From Chitinophaga pinensis (GTDB lineage Bacteria; Bacteroidota; Bacteroidia; UBA4408): a stretch of 39,042 bases of DNA. Below, one piece after another: positions 16,716-26,260 of this stretch. The stretch spans positions 1 to 39,042 of the forward strand of contig CAMBZU010000028.1 of NCBI GenBank assembly GCA_945872355.1, written 5' to 3'. Within the stretch, counting starts at the first letter, position 1, and the number at the start of each line of letters is the position of its first letter. The position numbers and the translations under genes are program-made. A model generated the notes under the pieces. It was not told the origin of the DNA, ran no database searches, and saw only the letters and a program-made list of their open reading frames with translations.

Positions 16716-17069
16716 TTATTCAGTGATAGCTACCGAAAGTAATTCTTCGGCTTGTTTGATGGTTGAGGTAATATTTAAAATAGAATCTAATTGTGATATG
16801 GCAATTAATTTTTTTATTGAATCTTGAATGTTTGAAAGTACAAATACACCACCGCTATTTTTGCATAGTCTGTTAGCTACCAAAATAGCACTTAGGCCAC
16901 TACTGTCGCAATATTTGGTATCCTGCATATTAATAATGATGTTTTTAACACCTTCTGCATTAAGCACCACCAAATGAGATTTCAGTAATGGCGAAATGGT
17001 ATTGTCCAATTTGTCAACCTTTAATTCTATTAAGGTAAACTTGTCATTTTTTAGCGTTTCGAAATTCAT
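16716..17069 (-). CDS. STAS-domain protein (anti-sigma factor antagonist-like)
   Basis: This 117-residue single-domain STAS protein resembles SpoIIAA/RsbV. The conserved phosphoacceptor loop is CDSSGLSAIL with the serine pair S56-S57 after D55. In the family, the unphosphorylated form binds an anti-sigma kinase and frees a sigma factor; phosphorylation of the loop serine stops this. No RsbW-type kinase or sigma gene lies beside it, so its partner is elsewhere. In Bacteroidota, such stand-alone STAS proteins may also serve in non-sigma partner switches. A full promoter match (TTTG-N19-TAGTTTTG) lies just upstream. Confidence 0.88.
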   Translation of the reverse strand: MNFETLKNDKFTLIELKVDKLDNTISPLLKSHLVVLNAEGVKNIIINMQDTKYCDSSGLSAILVANRLCKNSGGVFVLSNIQDSIKKLIAISQLDSILNITSTIKQAEELLSVAITE

Positions 17070-17089
17070 TTATTTATTTATGTAATGTG

Positions 17090-17120
17090 CAAAACTATAA
17101 AATGTTTGCTTAAAAACAAA
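17090..17120 (-). promoter_or_regulatory. Promoter of the STAS gene, TTTG-N19-TAGTTTTG
   Basis: On the minus strand, TTTG (17120-17117) is followed after 19 bases by TAGTTTTG (17097-17090), which fits the Bacteroidota primary sigma consensus (TTG/TTTG, spacer about 17-23, TAnnTTTG). The start codon lies 20 bases farther on. This is the best promoter match found in the window. Confidence 0.7.
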
Positions 17121-17138
17121 TTTTAGAAGCTAAAGGCA

Positions 17139-18065
17139 TTATTTAATTGCACCAGCCAAGAGATATAATACCGCCATTCGCACAGCAACGCCATTTTCAA
17201 CTTGTTGTAAAATAAGCGATTGTTTGCTGTCGGCCACATCGCTTGTAATTTCTATACCTCTATTGATAGGGCCCGGGTGCATAACTATAATTTCTTTTGA
17301 GAGATTGTTTAAGATTTCCTTGTTTAAACCATAGCGCATAACATATTCGCGCAAGCTTGGAAAAAATTTAATGTCCTGACGCTCCAATTGTATGCGCAGC
17401 ATATTTGCAACATCACACCATTCCAGTGCTTTTTTGAGTTCGGGTTCAACCTTTACACCAAGCTCATGTATGTATTTTGGAATTAGGGTTGCAGGCCCAC
17501 AAACCATTACTTCCGCACCTAGTTTTTGCAAACAAAAAATATTGCTTAAAGCAACCCTGCTGTGCAAAATATCGCCTACTATGGCTACTTTACAACCTTT
17601 TAAATCGCCAACTTTTTCTCGTATCGTAAAGGCATCTAAGAGTGCTTGTGTAGGATGTTCATGTGCGCCATCTCCAGCATTTATGATAGTTGCATTTACA
17701 TGTTTTGAAAGGAACTTAGCAGCTCCAGCATAGGGGTGGCGCATCACCACCATATCTACTTTCATGGCCAATATATTATTCACCGTGTCAATTAATGTTT
17801 CGCCCTTGCTCACTGATGATGAACTGGCTGCAAAATTAATAACATCGGCCGACAAGCGTTTTTCGGCTAATTCAAAAGATAGCTTGGTTCGTGTAGAATT
17901 TTCAAAAAATAAATTGGCAATCGTAATGTCTCGTAATGAAGGTATTTTTTTTATGGGCCTATTGATTACTTCTTTAAAAGTATCGGCCGTTTTAAATATC
18001 ATTTCAATATCATTGGCGTTGATATCTTTAATACCTAGCAAATGCTTCACACTTAATGCACTCAT
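17139..18065 (-). CDS. pyrB: Aspartate carbamoyltransferase catalytic subunit
   Basis: This enzyme of de novo pyrimidine synthesis joins carbamoyl phosphate and aspartate to form N-carbamoyl-aspartate in the cytosol. It has 308 residues, the normal length. The carbamoyl-phosphate loop is FENSTRTKLSFE (S57-T58-R59-T60), and HPTQALLDAFT (H137-Q140) is the second signature. The C-terminal aspartate domain includes MLRIQLERQ and MHPGPINRG. The start ATG overlaps the stop of pyrR by 4 bases, so the two are translated together. No pyrI regulatory subunit follows, so this is likely a class C-type or PyrR-linked enzyme as in Gram-positives. Confidence 0.96.
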   Translation of the reverse strand: MSALSVKHLLGIKDINANDIEMIFKTADTFKEVINRPIKKIPSLRDITIANLFFENSTRTKLSFELAEKRLSADVINFAASSSSVSKGETLIDTVNNILAMKVDMVVMRHPYAGAAKFLSKHVNATIINAGDGAHEHPTQALLDAFTIREKVGDLKGCKVAIVGDILHSRVALSNIFCLQKLGAEVMVCGPATLIPKYIHELGVKVEPELKKALEWCDVANMLRIQLERQDIKFFPSLREYVMRYGLNKEILNNLSKEIIVMHPGPINRGIEITSDVADSKQSLILQQVENGVAVRMAVLYLLAGAIK

Positions 18066-18619
18066 AGCTTAACTTGATTTTCGGTAATCATTAATACTTC
18101 ATCTTTACCATCAACTTCATTCCATTTTACTTTTACATTGTCAGAAGTAATGGTGTCAACTACTTTGCCTACATAATCGGGCTGTATTGGTAAATGTCGG
18201 CTGTATCTTCTATCTATCAAAACCATTAGTTCTACTTTTTTAGGACGGCCAAATGCTAATAAAGCGTCCATCCCAGCTCTAATGGTGCGCCCTGTATAAA
18301 GCACATCATCCACTAAAATCACATTTTTATCTTCAATAATAAAGTCAATTTGAGTGCGATTAGGGACTAAAGGATTTTCGCGTCTTCTAAAGTCATCTCT
18401 GTAAAAGGTAACATCTAAATGGCCATTCGGAATATTTTTTAATCCAGTAATGTGTACCAATTCCTCACAAATTCTACTGCTTAAAAAAATACCTCTTGGC
18501 TGCAAACCTATAATTACTGTGTGCTCAAAATTATTGTGATTCTCAATCAACTCATAGCACAAACGTTTAATAGTGTGATTAAAGGCATCTGCATTTAAAA
18601 GTTGTAACTGAGCGCTCAT
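18062..18619 (-). CDS. pyrR: Bifunctional pyr operon regulator / uracil phosphoribosyltransferase
   Basis: From ATG 18619 the protein has 185 residues, the normal PyrR size. The PRPP-binding motif is ILVDDVLYTGRTI at 101-113. The N-terminal NHTIKRLCYELIENH and PRGIFLSSRI segments are typical of PyrR. PyrR converts uracil and PRPP to UMP; in Bacillus it also binds pyr mRNA to cause attenuation. A longer open frame begins at 18673, but the 18 extra residues are not PyrR-like, and a -7 box (TATTTTTG) with a TTG 21 bases upstream lies inside it, so I set the start at 18619. The stop overlaps the start of pyrB (ATGA). Confidence 0.93.
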   Translation of the reverse strand: MSAQLQLLNADAFNHTIKRLCYELIENHNNFEHTVIIGLQPRGIFLSSRICEELVHITGLKNIPNGHLDVTFYRDDFRRRENPLVPNRTQIDFIIEDKNVILVDDVLYTGRTIRAGMDALLAFGRPKKVELMVLIDRRYSRHLPIQPDYVGKVVDTITSDNVKVKWNEVDGKDEVLMITENQVKL

Positions 18620-18637
18620 AGATATAATGTATGGGTG

Positions 18638-18669
18638 CAAAAATATTATTTTTTTTTTAGCCGTGGCAA
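18638..18669 (-). promoter_or_regulatory. Promoter of pyrRB, TTG-N21-TATTTTTG
   Basis: On the minus strand, TTG (18669-18667) and TATTTTTG (18645-18638) are 21 bases apart, matching the Bacteroidota consensus. The ATG of pyrR is 18 bases from the -7 box, leaving only a leader of roughly a dozen bases. That is too short for a Bacillus-style attenuator ahead of pyrR. Confidence 0.6.
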
Positions 18670-18771
18670 TCAATCTTTTAGCAAGTAATTAACAGGCCTT
18701 TCATTTAGCCTTGTTTTTTTTGTCCTTCACAAAAAAAAATTGCTTTTATTTGCGAACAGCAATACTTTTTG

Positions 18772-19842
18772 ATGAAACCGACTATCATTTTTTTATTTCC
18801 TTATCCCCTTAACGAAGCGCCAAGTCAGCGCTTTCGTTTTGTGCAGTATTTGGATATTTTAAAAAAGGAAGGCTATGAATTTGAAACACATGCCTACTTA
18901 AGCGATAACGCTTGGAAAATGTTATACCAGCCCGGGCATTTTTTTAGCAAATTCTTACGTATTGTTAGAGGGTATTTCAACCGTTTGTTTTTGCTACCTA
19001 AAATAAACAAATTCGATTATGTATTTATACACCGTGAGGCTGCGCCTTTGGGTCCGCCTTTGATAGAGTTTTTAATTGCTAAAGTGCTAAGAAAAAAAAT
19101 TATTTATGATTTTGATGATGCTATTTGGTTGCCAAATTTTTCTGAAAGCAATAAGTTTTTTTCATTTATAAAATGGTATTCAAATAGTAAAGTACTTTGC
19201 AAATGGGCTTATAAAGTTTCTTGTGGCAACGAATACCTTTGCAATTTTGCCAAACAATTTAACCAAAATGTTGTATACAATCCCACAACTATTGACACTG
19301 AAAACTATCATAATCAAATCAGTAATCAACATAAAGAAAAGTTTGTGATTGGTTGGACAGGGAGTCACAGCACCACGCGCTACTTGAATGAAATAGTTGA
19401 GGTGTTAATACGATTAGAGCAAAAGTATAATTTCGAATTGCAAGTGATTGCTGATATTTCGCCCGAATTAGCTTTAAAATCTTTTAAGTTTGTGAAGTGG
19501 CAAAAGGAAAATGAAATTAAAGATTTATTAAATTTCAATATTGGTATTATGCCGCTTATAGATGATACTTGGGCTGCGGGCAAATGTGGCTTTAAAGCTT
19601 TACAATACATGGCTTTAGGCATACCAGCATTGGTTTCACCTGTTGGTGTAAATACTAAAATTGTTGATCATGGTGTTAATGGTTTCATTTGTAAAACACC
19701 TCAAGATTGGGAAATAGCCATCGAAAAACTGATACAAGATCATGAAATGTTGCTGGTAATGGCAAAGAATACACGAAATAAAATTATTGAATATTATTCT
19801 GTGCAATCAAATACAGCCAACTTTTTAAACTTGTTTTCTTAA
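18772..19842 (+). CDS. Glycosyltransferase, GT4-like
   Basis: This 356-residue protein is predicted to be a GT-B fold transferase. The N-terminus MKPTIIFLFPYPLNEAPSQR and RFRFVQYLDIL is a common start in Bacteroidota group-1 transferases. The C-terminal donor half contains FVIGWTGSHSTTRYL, IGIMPLIDDTWAAGKCGFKALQYMALGIPAL and VGVNTKIVDHGVNGF, which hold the usual nucleotide-sugar-binding features (K-x-G-F-K and E/Q-x7-G). It probably builds cell-surface glycan or a glycolipid; donor and acceptor cannot be told. It is not in a polysaccharide cluster here. I start at ATG 18772; a TTG one codon upstream is less likely. The gene is divergent from pyrR. Confidence 0.88.
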   Translation: MKPTIIFLFPYPLNEAPSQRFRFVQYLDILKKEGYEFETHAYLSDNAWKMLYQPGHFFSKFLRIVRGYFNRLFLLPKINKFDYVFIHREAAPLGPPLIEFLIAKVLRKKIIYDFDDAIWLPNFSESNKFFSFIKWYSNSKVLCKWAYKVSCGNEYLCNFAKQFNQNVVYNPTTIDTENYHNQISNQHKEKFVIGWTGSHSTTRYLNEIVEVLIRLEQKYNFELQVIADISPELALKSFKFVKWQKENEIKDLLNFNIGIMPLIDDTWAAGKCGFKALQYMALGIPALVSPVGVNTKIVDHGVNGFICKTPQDWEIAIEKLIQDHEMLLVMAKNTRNKIIEYYSVQSNTANFLNLFS

Positions 19843-19976
19843 TCTTGATTTTAAATGTTAGCTTTAGAATTTTGCTTCACATTTTTATGCTAAAGCAATC
19901 CCTTTTTTCGATTGTAATAAGTAGTATCTGCATTAACCATTACTTATTTCACATCGGTATAAAATAGTGAGCCTCT

Positions 19977-20430
19977 TTATTTTAGTTTTCTTTTTTTAGG
20001 GTTTTGACGATTTGAAAAAAATGAAATTATCTCTATCTGGTTTTTAAAATAGCGATAGTATAAAGTATTATGTTTGAGTATAACAACGCTTCGAATTTCT
20101 TTTTCTATAGCTGATACTTGAAATAAATTAGGATTTTGAGAGATTAAACCCAAATTAATAAATAGGAGATTTAAAAAATCGAACTACTTGATTTAGTTGG
20201 CTTAATCCCGATATAGAAAATGTTATCAGATTTGTAAAAATCTGATTTACAATTTCTTTATCGTTTACGCATTTCTAATGCGTAATCTGGGTTAAACTAA
20301 GTGTTTCTTCAAGTTTTAAAAATAAAACACCCAATTCTTTTTCTGTCCAGTTTTCTTGAAGATAATCAATTGTTTTTTCTAATTCTGCTAACGCAAAATC
20401 TGTCCAAAGGATTTTAAAGCCACTTTTCAT
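19977..20430 (-). pseudogene. parE/relE-type toxin gene, split by the 143-bp element
   Basis: The toxin reading frame starts at 20430 (MKSGFKILWTDFALAELEKT), overlapping the antitoxin gene by 17 bases. It runs 46 codons to TLSL and is then broken by the element at 20149-20291, whose sequence adds TQITH and a TAG stop (20275-20277), leaving a 51-residue peptide. The rest lies beyond the element: ISQNPNLFQVSAIEKE ... VILKHNTLYYRY ... IEIISFFSNRQNPKK, ending with TAA at 19977. Removing the element and one TTAAA copy joins the halves in frame as a 101-residue protein, the usual ParE size, including the C-terminal NTLYYR and FFSNRQNP motifs of the superfamily. The truncated product lacks the C-terminal strands and is unlikely to be toxic. 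Confidence 0.87.
20149..20291 (+). mobile_element. 143-bp MITE-like element, copy 2 (inside parE)
   Basis: This copy has the same length and ends as the copy at 2995-3137. There are three base differences, all in the left half: one near position 12 and two near positions 53-55 of the element. It is flanked by the 5-bp duplication TTAAA at 20144-20148 and 20292-20296. The hairpins at 20225-20246 and 20265-20285 are unchanged. Both copies lie in the same orientation relative to the window. Since the interrupted gene is otherwise undamaged, this copy's boundaries are defined to the base, apart from the usual ambiguity of the duplication. Confidence 0.9.
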
Positions 20431-20614
20431 ACAATTTCCTTGCTTTTGAATGTGGATTTAGTTTTCCTGCATTAGCCTCGTTTAAGCCTTGTTCAATAGC
20501 ACTTTTTTCATCAGCAGAAATTGAATTCCACCAATCTTTGTTTTCAACTTTTCTTAATTCGATAATTTTCTCAATTGTAGCTATGTCCTGAACTGTTGAG
20601 AGCCATTGAATCAA
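20414..20614 (-). CDS. Antitoxin-like protein of a ParE/RelE-type TA pair
   Basis: This small protein has 66 residues if started at TTG 20614. The sequence IQWLSTVQDIATIEKIIELR, then DWWNSISADEKSAIEQGLNEA and a basic, Tyr-rich end (ARKLYEKWL), resembles small Bacteroidota antitoxins found directly before ParE-type toxins. It overlaps the toxin start by 17 bases, the usual antitoxin-first arrangement. The start is doubtful: the only in-frame candidate after an upstream TAA is TTG. The bases just before (ATAACAAAAATTAGAATTG) could be a decayed ATG start with one extra A in the A-run. So the antitoxin may be slightly truncated at the N-terminus or no longer well expressed. The C-terminal part that would bind the toxin is complete. 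Confidence 0.6.
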   Translation of the reverse strand: MIQWLSTVQDIATIEKIIELRKVENKDWWNSISADEKSAIEQGLNEANAGKLNPHSKARKLYEKWL

Positions 20615-20731
20615 TTCTAATTTTTGTTATTTAAAGGTACAAATTATTTTCAATATTTATTTTAATGATTAGAGAGTGAATTGAAAAGCAAGGTATATTG
20701 GATATTTTAGCTTGAATGATTTAAATTGAAA

Positions 20732-20739
20732 TATTTTTG
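20732..20739 (+). promoter_or_regulatory. Possible -7 box upstream of gcvT
   Basis: TATTTTTG matches TAnnTTTG and has a TTG 17 bases upstream (20712-20714). It lies 115 bases before the gcvT ATG, so if used it gives a leader of about 105 bases. I see no glycine-riboswitch structure in that leader by eye. Confidence 0.3.
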
Positions 20740-20853
20740 CTGCTTTTTGTCTTATTTCAAACACATTTAATTATTTTGTTAATAATTGATTTGCTGCTTT
20801 TTCATAAAAAAATGGCAAATTGCGCCACAATAATTTTTTAAAAAACAATATCA

Positions 20854-21939
20854 ATGATAAAGAATACCGCCTTAACAGATGTTCATATTCAATTAAATGC
20901 AAAAATGGTTCCTTTTGCTGGATACAATATGCCCGTTTCCTACGAAGGAATAAATGCAGAGCACGATACAGTTAGAAATGCTGTGGGCGTTTTTGATGTT
21001 TCGCACATGGGAGAATTTATACTAAAGGGTAAAGATGCGCTCGACTTAATTCAAAGGGTTACAAGCAATGATGCATCAGTTTTAACCGACGGAAAAGTGC
21101 AATACAGCTGTTTGCCAAACGAGCAAGGTGGTATTGTTGACGATTTATTGGTTTATAGAATGACCGAAGAATCATACATGCTTGTGGTAAATGCATCAAA
21201 TATTGATAAAGATTGGGCATGGATTAGCGAACGTAATACAAATGGTGTTGAAATGCACAATATTAGTGAAAAGACTTCCTTGTTAGCGATACAAGGCCCC
21301 AGGGCAGCAGAGGCTTTACAAGCCTTAACCAATATCAATTTGGCAGCTATGGTTTATTATACCTTCGAAAAAGGAAAATTTGCTGGCATTGATAATGTGT
21401 TGGTTTCTGCAACTGGCTATACTGGTGCTGGTGGTTTTGAAATTTATTTTGAAAACGAACATGCCGATAAAATTTGGGAAGCAATATTTACAGCAGGTGC
21501 CGCATATGGTATAAAGCCAATTGGTTTAGGCGCTAGAGATACCTTGCGTTTAGAAATGGGTTTCTGCTTGTATGGCAATGATATTAATGATACTACTTCA
21601 CCTATTGAAGCTGGCCTAGGATGGATTACAAAATTTACAAAAGAATTTACAAACAGTAAAAATTTACTCGCTCAAAAAGAAGCTGGTGTAACTAAAAAAT
21701 TGGTTGGCTTTGAATTGATAGATCGTGGTATACCACGTCACGACTATGAAATTTGTGACGCTGCCGGCAATAATATTGGTGTTGTTACTTCCGGAACCCA
21801 ATCGCCAACTTTGCAAAAAGGCTTGGGCATGGGTTATGTGCAAACAGCTCACACAAAAACAGGTACTGAAATATTTATAAAAGTACGTGATCGTTTGTTG
21901 AAAGCAGCAATTGTAAAAGTACCATTTTTAAAGAAATAA
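20854..21939 (+). CDS. gcvT: Aminomethyltransferase (glycine cleavage system T protein)
   Basis: The T protein takes the aminomethyl group from lipoylated H protein, releases ammonia and makes 5,10-methylene-tetrahydrofolate. It has 361 residues, normal for the family. The N-terminus [20 protein letters not shown] is typical. Folate-site features include [26 protein letters not shown] and [24 protein letters not shown]. The C-terminal OB-like domain ends with [21 protein letters not shown]. The gcvH and gcvP genes are not beside it; in many Bacteroidota they are scattered. The next gene starts 14 bases later and is likely co-transcribed. Confidence 0.96.
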   Translation: MIKNTALTDVHIQLNAKMVPFAGYNMPVSYEGINAEHDTVRNAVGVFDVSHMGEFILKGKDALDLIQRVTSNDASVLTDGKVQYSCLPNEQGGIVDDLLVYRMTEESYMLVVNASNIDKDWAWISERNTNGVEMHNISEKTSLLAIQGPRAAEALQALTNINLAAMVYYTFEKGKFAGIDNVLVSATGYTGAGGFEIYFENEHADKIWEAIFTAGAAYGIKPIGLGARDTLRLEMGFCLYGNDINDTTSPIEAGLGWITKFTKEFTNSKNLLAQKEAGVTKKLVGFELIDRGIPRHDYEICDAAGNNIGVVTSGTQSPTLQKGLGMGYVQTAHTKTGTEIFIKVRDRLLKAAIVKVPFLKK

Positions 21940-21953
21940 TTAGGCATTCATTG

Positions 21954-22670
21954 ATGTCAGAAAAAGCCCAAATTGATGTATGTTTTTCTCCTTTTTTATA
22001 TCCAGTATATGAAAAGGAAGGCCAAATTGTTGTTGTAATTGATGTGTTAAGAGCTACCTCGGCCATTTGTACAGCTTTTCAGCATGGGGTAGAAAAAATG
22101 ATACCCGTTGCAACTGTTGAAGAAGCATTGGTATACAAACAACAAGGTTATTTGGTAGGAGCAGAGCGCAATGCCATTGCCATAGAAGGTTTCGACTTTG
22201 GCAATTCGCCCTACAGTTATATGACAGATAAAATTAAAGGACAAACAGTTGTAATTACCACTACAAACGGCACACAAGCCATTGAAGCTGCAAAAAATGC
22301 ACATGCTGTGGTGATTGGCTCTTTCTTAAATATCTCAGCCCTTTGCGATTGGCTTTTAAAAGAAAATAAATCTATTTTACTTCTTTGCAGCGGTTGGAAA
22401 AATAAGTTTAATTTAGAAGATACTTTGTTTGCAGGTGCTGTTGCTGAAATATTAAGTAAGCATCAAGCTTTTGATATATTAGATGGCGCTCTAGCCACAA
22501 AATATCTTTATCAACAAGCGCATCAAAATCCTTATAAGTTTTTAAATTATTCATCACATAAAGAACGCCTTTCTGCCATGGGCCTAAAGGATGATATCAA
22601 GTATTGTTTGACCTTAAATCAAACCAATGTAATTCCTGTTTTGCAAGGAAAGTATTTGGTGTTGAAGTAA
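21954..22670 (+). CDS. ComB-like 2-phosphosulfolactate phosphatase family protein
   Basis: This 238-residue protein belongs to the ComB family (2-phosphosulfolactate phosphatase). ComB was defined in coenzyme M synthesis in methanogens. Recognisable family segments are VVVIDVLRATSAICTAF (Mg2+-binding Asp), GAERNAIAIEGFDFGNSPY, VVITTTNGTQAIEAA, ILLLCSGWKNKFNLEDTLFAGAVAE and the C-terminal NYSSHKERLSAMGLKDDIKYCL. Members occur widely in Bacteroidota that do not make coenzyme M, where the role may be in sulfolactate metabolism, sulfonate lipids or housecleaning; this is not settled. The start is set at ATG 21954, one codon after a TTG. It follows gcvT by 14 bases. Confidence 0.9.
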   Translation: MSEKAQIDVCFSPFLYPVYEKEGQIVVVIDVLRATSAICTAFQHGVEKMIPVATVEEALVYKQQGYLVGAERNAIAIEGFDFGNSPYSYMTDKIKGQTVVITTTNGTQAIEAAKNAHAVVIGSFLNISALCDWLLKENKSILLLCSGWKNKFNLEDTLFAGAVAEILSKHQAFDILDGALATKYLYQQAHQNPYKFLNYSSHKERLSAMGLKDDIKYCLTLNQTNVIPVLQGKYLVLK

Positions 22671-25096
<2,426 letters not shown>

Positions 25097-25098
<2 letters not shown>

Positions 25099-25116
25099 GT
25101 TTCAAGAAACCTTTTT
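25097..25116 (+). terminator. katG terminator 1, overlapping the stop codon
   Basis: AGGTTT (25097-25102) and AAACCT (25107-25112) form a 6-bp stem with loop CAAG, followed by a T-run through 25116. The stem begins inside the TAG stop codon of katG. Confidence 0.65.
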
Positions 25117-25125
25117 AACTGGAAG

Positions 25126-25173
25126 ATTCATATCTAATTTTAGTTTGTCTAATTTTAGGTATGAATTTTTTTT
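25126..25173 (+). terminator. katG terminator 2
   Basis: ATTCATATCTA (25126-25136) pairs with TAGGTATGAAT (25156-25166), 11 positions with one T-G wobble, and is followed by seven T. The 19-base loop contains part of a direct repeat (TCTAATTTTAG occurs twice). It is a second, longer candidate terminator only 10 bases past the first. Confidence 0.5.
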
Positions 25174-25209
25174 ATGGCATATTTGTCGGAATAGTAGTTT
25201 TTAGATTGC

Positions 25210-25217
25210 TATTTTTG
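25210..25217 (+). promoter_or_regulatory. Possible -7 box of the zinc phospholipase/nuclease-like gene
   Basis: TATTTTTG lies 17 bases before the ATG at 25235. A TTTG lies 24 bases upstream (25182-25185), slightly farther than the usual spacer. Confidence 0.35.
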
Positions 25218-25234
25218 TTTCTTAATAAAATTAC

Positions 25235-26221
25235 ATGACCAAGAAATTTTTTACCGTATTCATTTGTTTATTGCTTATTTGCTTAAACCGCGAAGAGACC
25301 TTTTCTTGGGGTTTTTTTGGTCATAAACGCATTAACAAAATGGCTATCTTAACATTGCCTGAAGGGATGATTGGTTTCTATAAAAAGCACATGGATTATA
25401 TTAGCGAACATGCTGTTGATCCCGATAAAAGAAGATATGCAGTGGCTGCAGAAGGCGCAAGGCATTATATAGATATAGATCATTATGGTGAAAATGCTTT
25501 TGAGCTTGTACCAAAACGCTGGAATGAAGCAGTTAAAAAGTTTACCGAAGATACGCTACAAGCCTATGGTATTGTGCCTTGGCACATCGAAAAAATGGTG
25601 AACAGATTAACAGAGGCTTTTAAGAAAGAAAATTTAGATATGATTTTGCATGTTTCAGCCGATTTAGGTCATTATGTTGCCGATTCGCACGTGCCTTTGC
25701 ATACCACCGAAAATTATAATGGTCAAAAAACAAATCAATATGGCATACATGGTTTTTGGGAATCGCGCATACCAGAGTTGAAAGCCGAGGATTATGATTA
25801 TTTTGTTGGTAAGGCTGCCTTTGTAGATAATGTGTTGGAAATGGCTTGGGCTAACGTAAAAACAAGTCATGTGGCTGTTGATACTGTGCTTGACTTTGAA
25901 GCCAAACTAAATAAAGAATTTCCATCCGATAGAAAATATAGTTATGAAAACAGAGGTGCAGCTTTAACCAAAGTTTATTCCGAAGAATATGCAACAACCT
26001 ATGATGAAAGAATGAGTGGAATGGTTGAAAGACGCATGCGACAATCTATATTAGCAGTTGGTTCATTGTGGTTAACTGCATGGGTTAACGCAGGGCAGCC
26101 TAATTTAAATAGGTTAGAAAGTACAGCAGTTTCTGATTCATTAAGAAAAGCACAATTGGCAGAAGAAATCCTTTGGAAAACAGGCAAAGTGCAAGGTTCA
26201 GGAAATGGACACGATGATTAA
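25235..26221 (+). CDS. Secreted zinc-dependent phospholipase C / S1-P1 nuclease-like protein
   Basis: This 328-residue protein has a signal peptide (about 1-24, ending ETFS). Cleavage would leave Trp25 as the new N-terminus (WGFFGH). The trinuclear zinc set of the S1/P1-phospholipase C fold can be placed as W25, H30, D62, H77, H146, D150, H156, H172 and E176. The W1-H6 spacing and the D-15-H spacing are those of S1/P1 nucleases, while the final E matches phospholipase C. The motif HYVADSHVPLHTTENYNG carries H146, D150 and H156. It likely cleaves phosphodiesters outside the inner membrane; whether the substrate is lipid or nucleic acid is open. All zinc ligands are present. Confidence 0.88.
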   Translation: MTKKFFTVFICLLLICLNREETFSWGFFGHKRINKMAILTLPEGMIGFYKKHMDYISEHAVDPDKRRYAVAAEGARHYIDIDHYGENAFELVPKRWNEAVKKFTEDTLQAYGIVPWHIEKMVNRLTEAFKKENLDMILHVSADLGHYVADSHVPLHTTENYNGQKTNQYGIHGFWESRIPELKAEDYDYFVGKAAFVDNVLEMAWANVKTSHVAVDTVLDFEAKLNKEFPSDRKYSYENRGAALTKVYSEEYATTYDERMSGMVERRMRQSILAVGSLWLTAWVNAGQPNLNRLESTAVSDSLRKAQLAEEILWKTGKVQGSGNGHDD

Positions 26222-26260
26222 ATCTGCAACTTTTACCTGCTATAATTGAAAATCTTTGGA

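Noticed and set aside
18620-18673. Longer pyrR reading frame starting at 18673
   Set aside because: The promoter match lies inside it and the extra residues are hydrophobic and unlike PyrR.
19917-19948. Inverted repeat AATAAGTA/TACTTATT as terminator of the toxin operon
   Set aside because: The 16-base loop and lack of a T-run make it weak; AT-rich sequence gives such pairs by chance.
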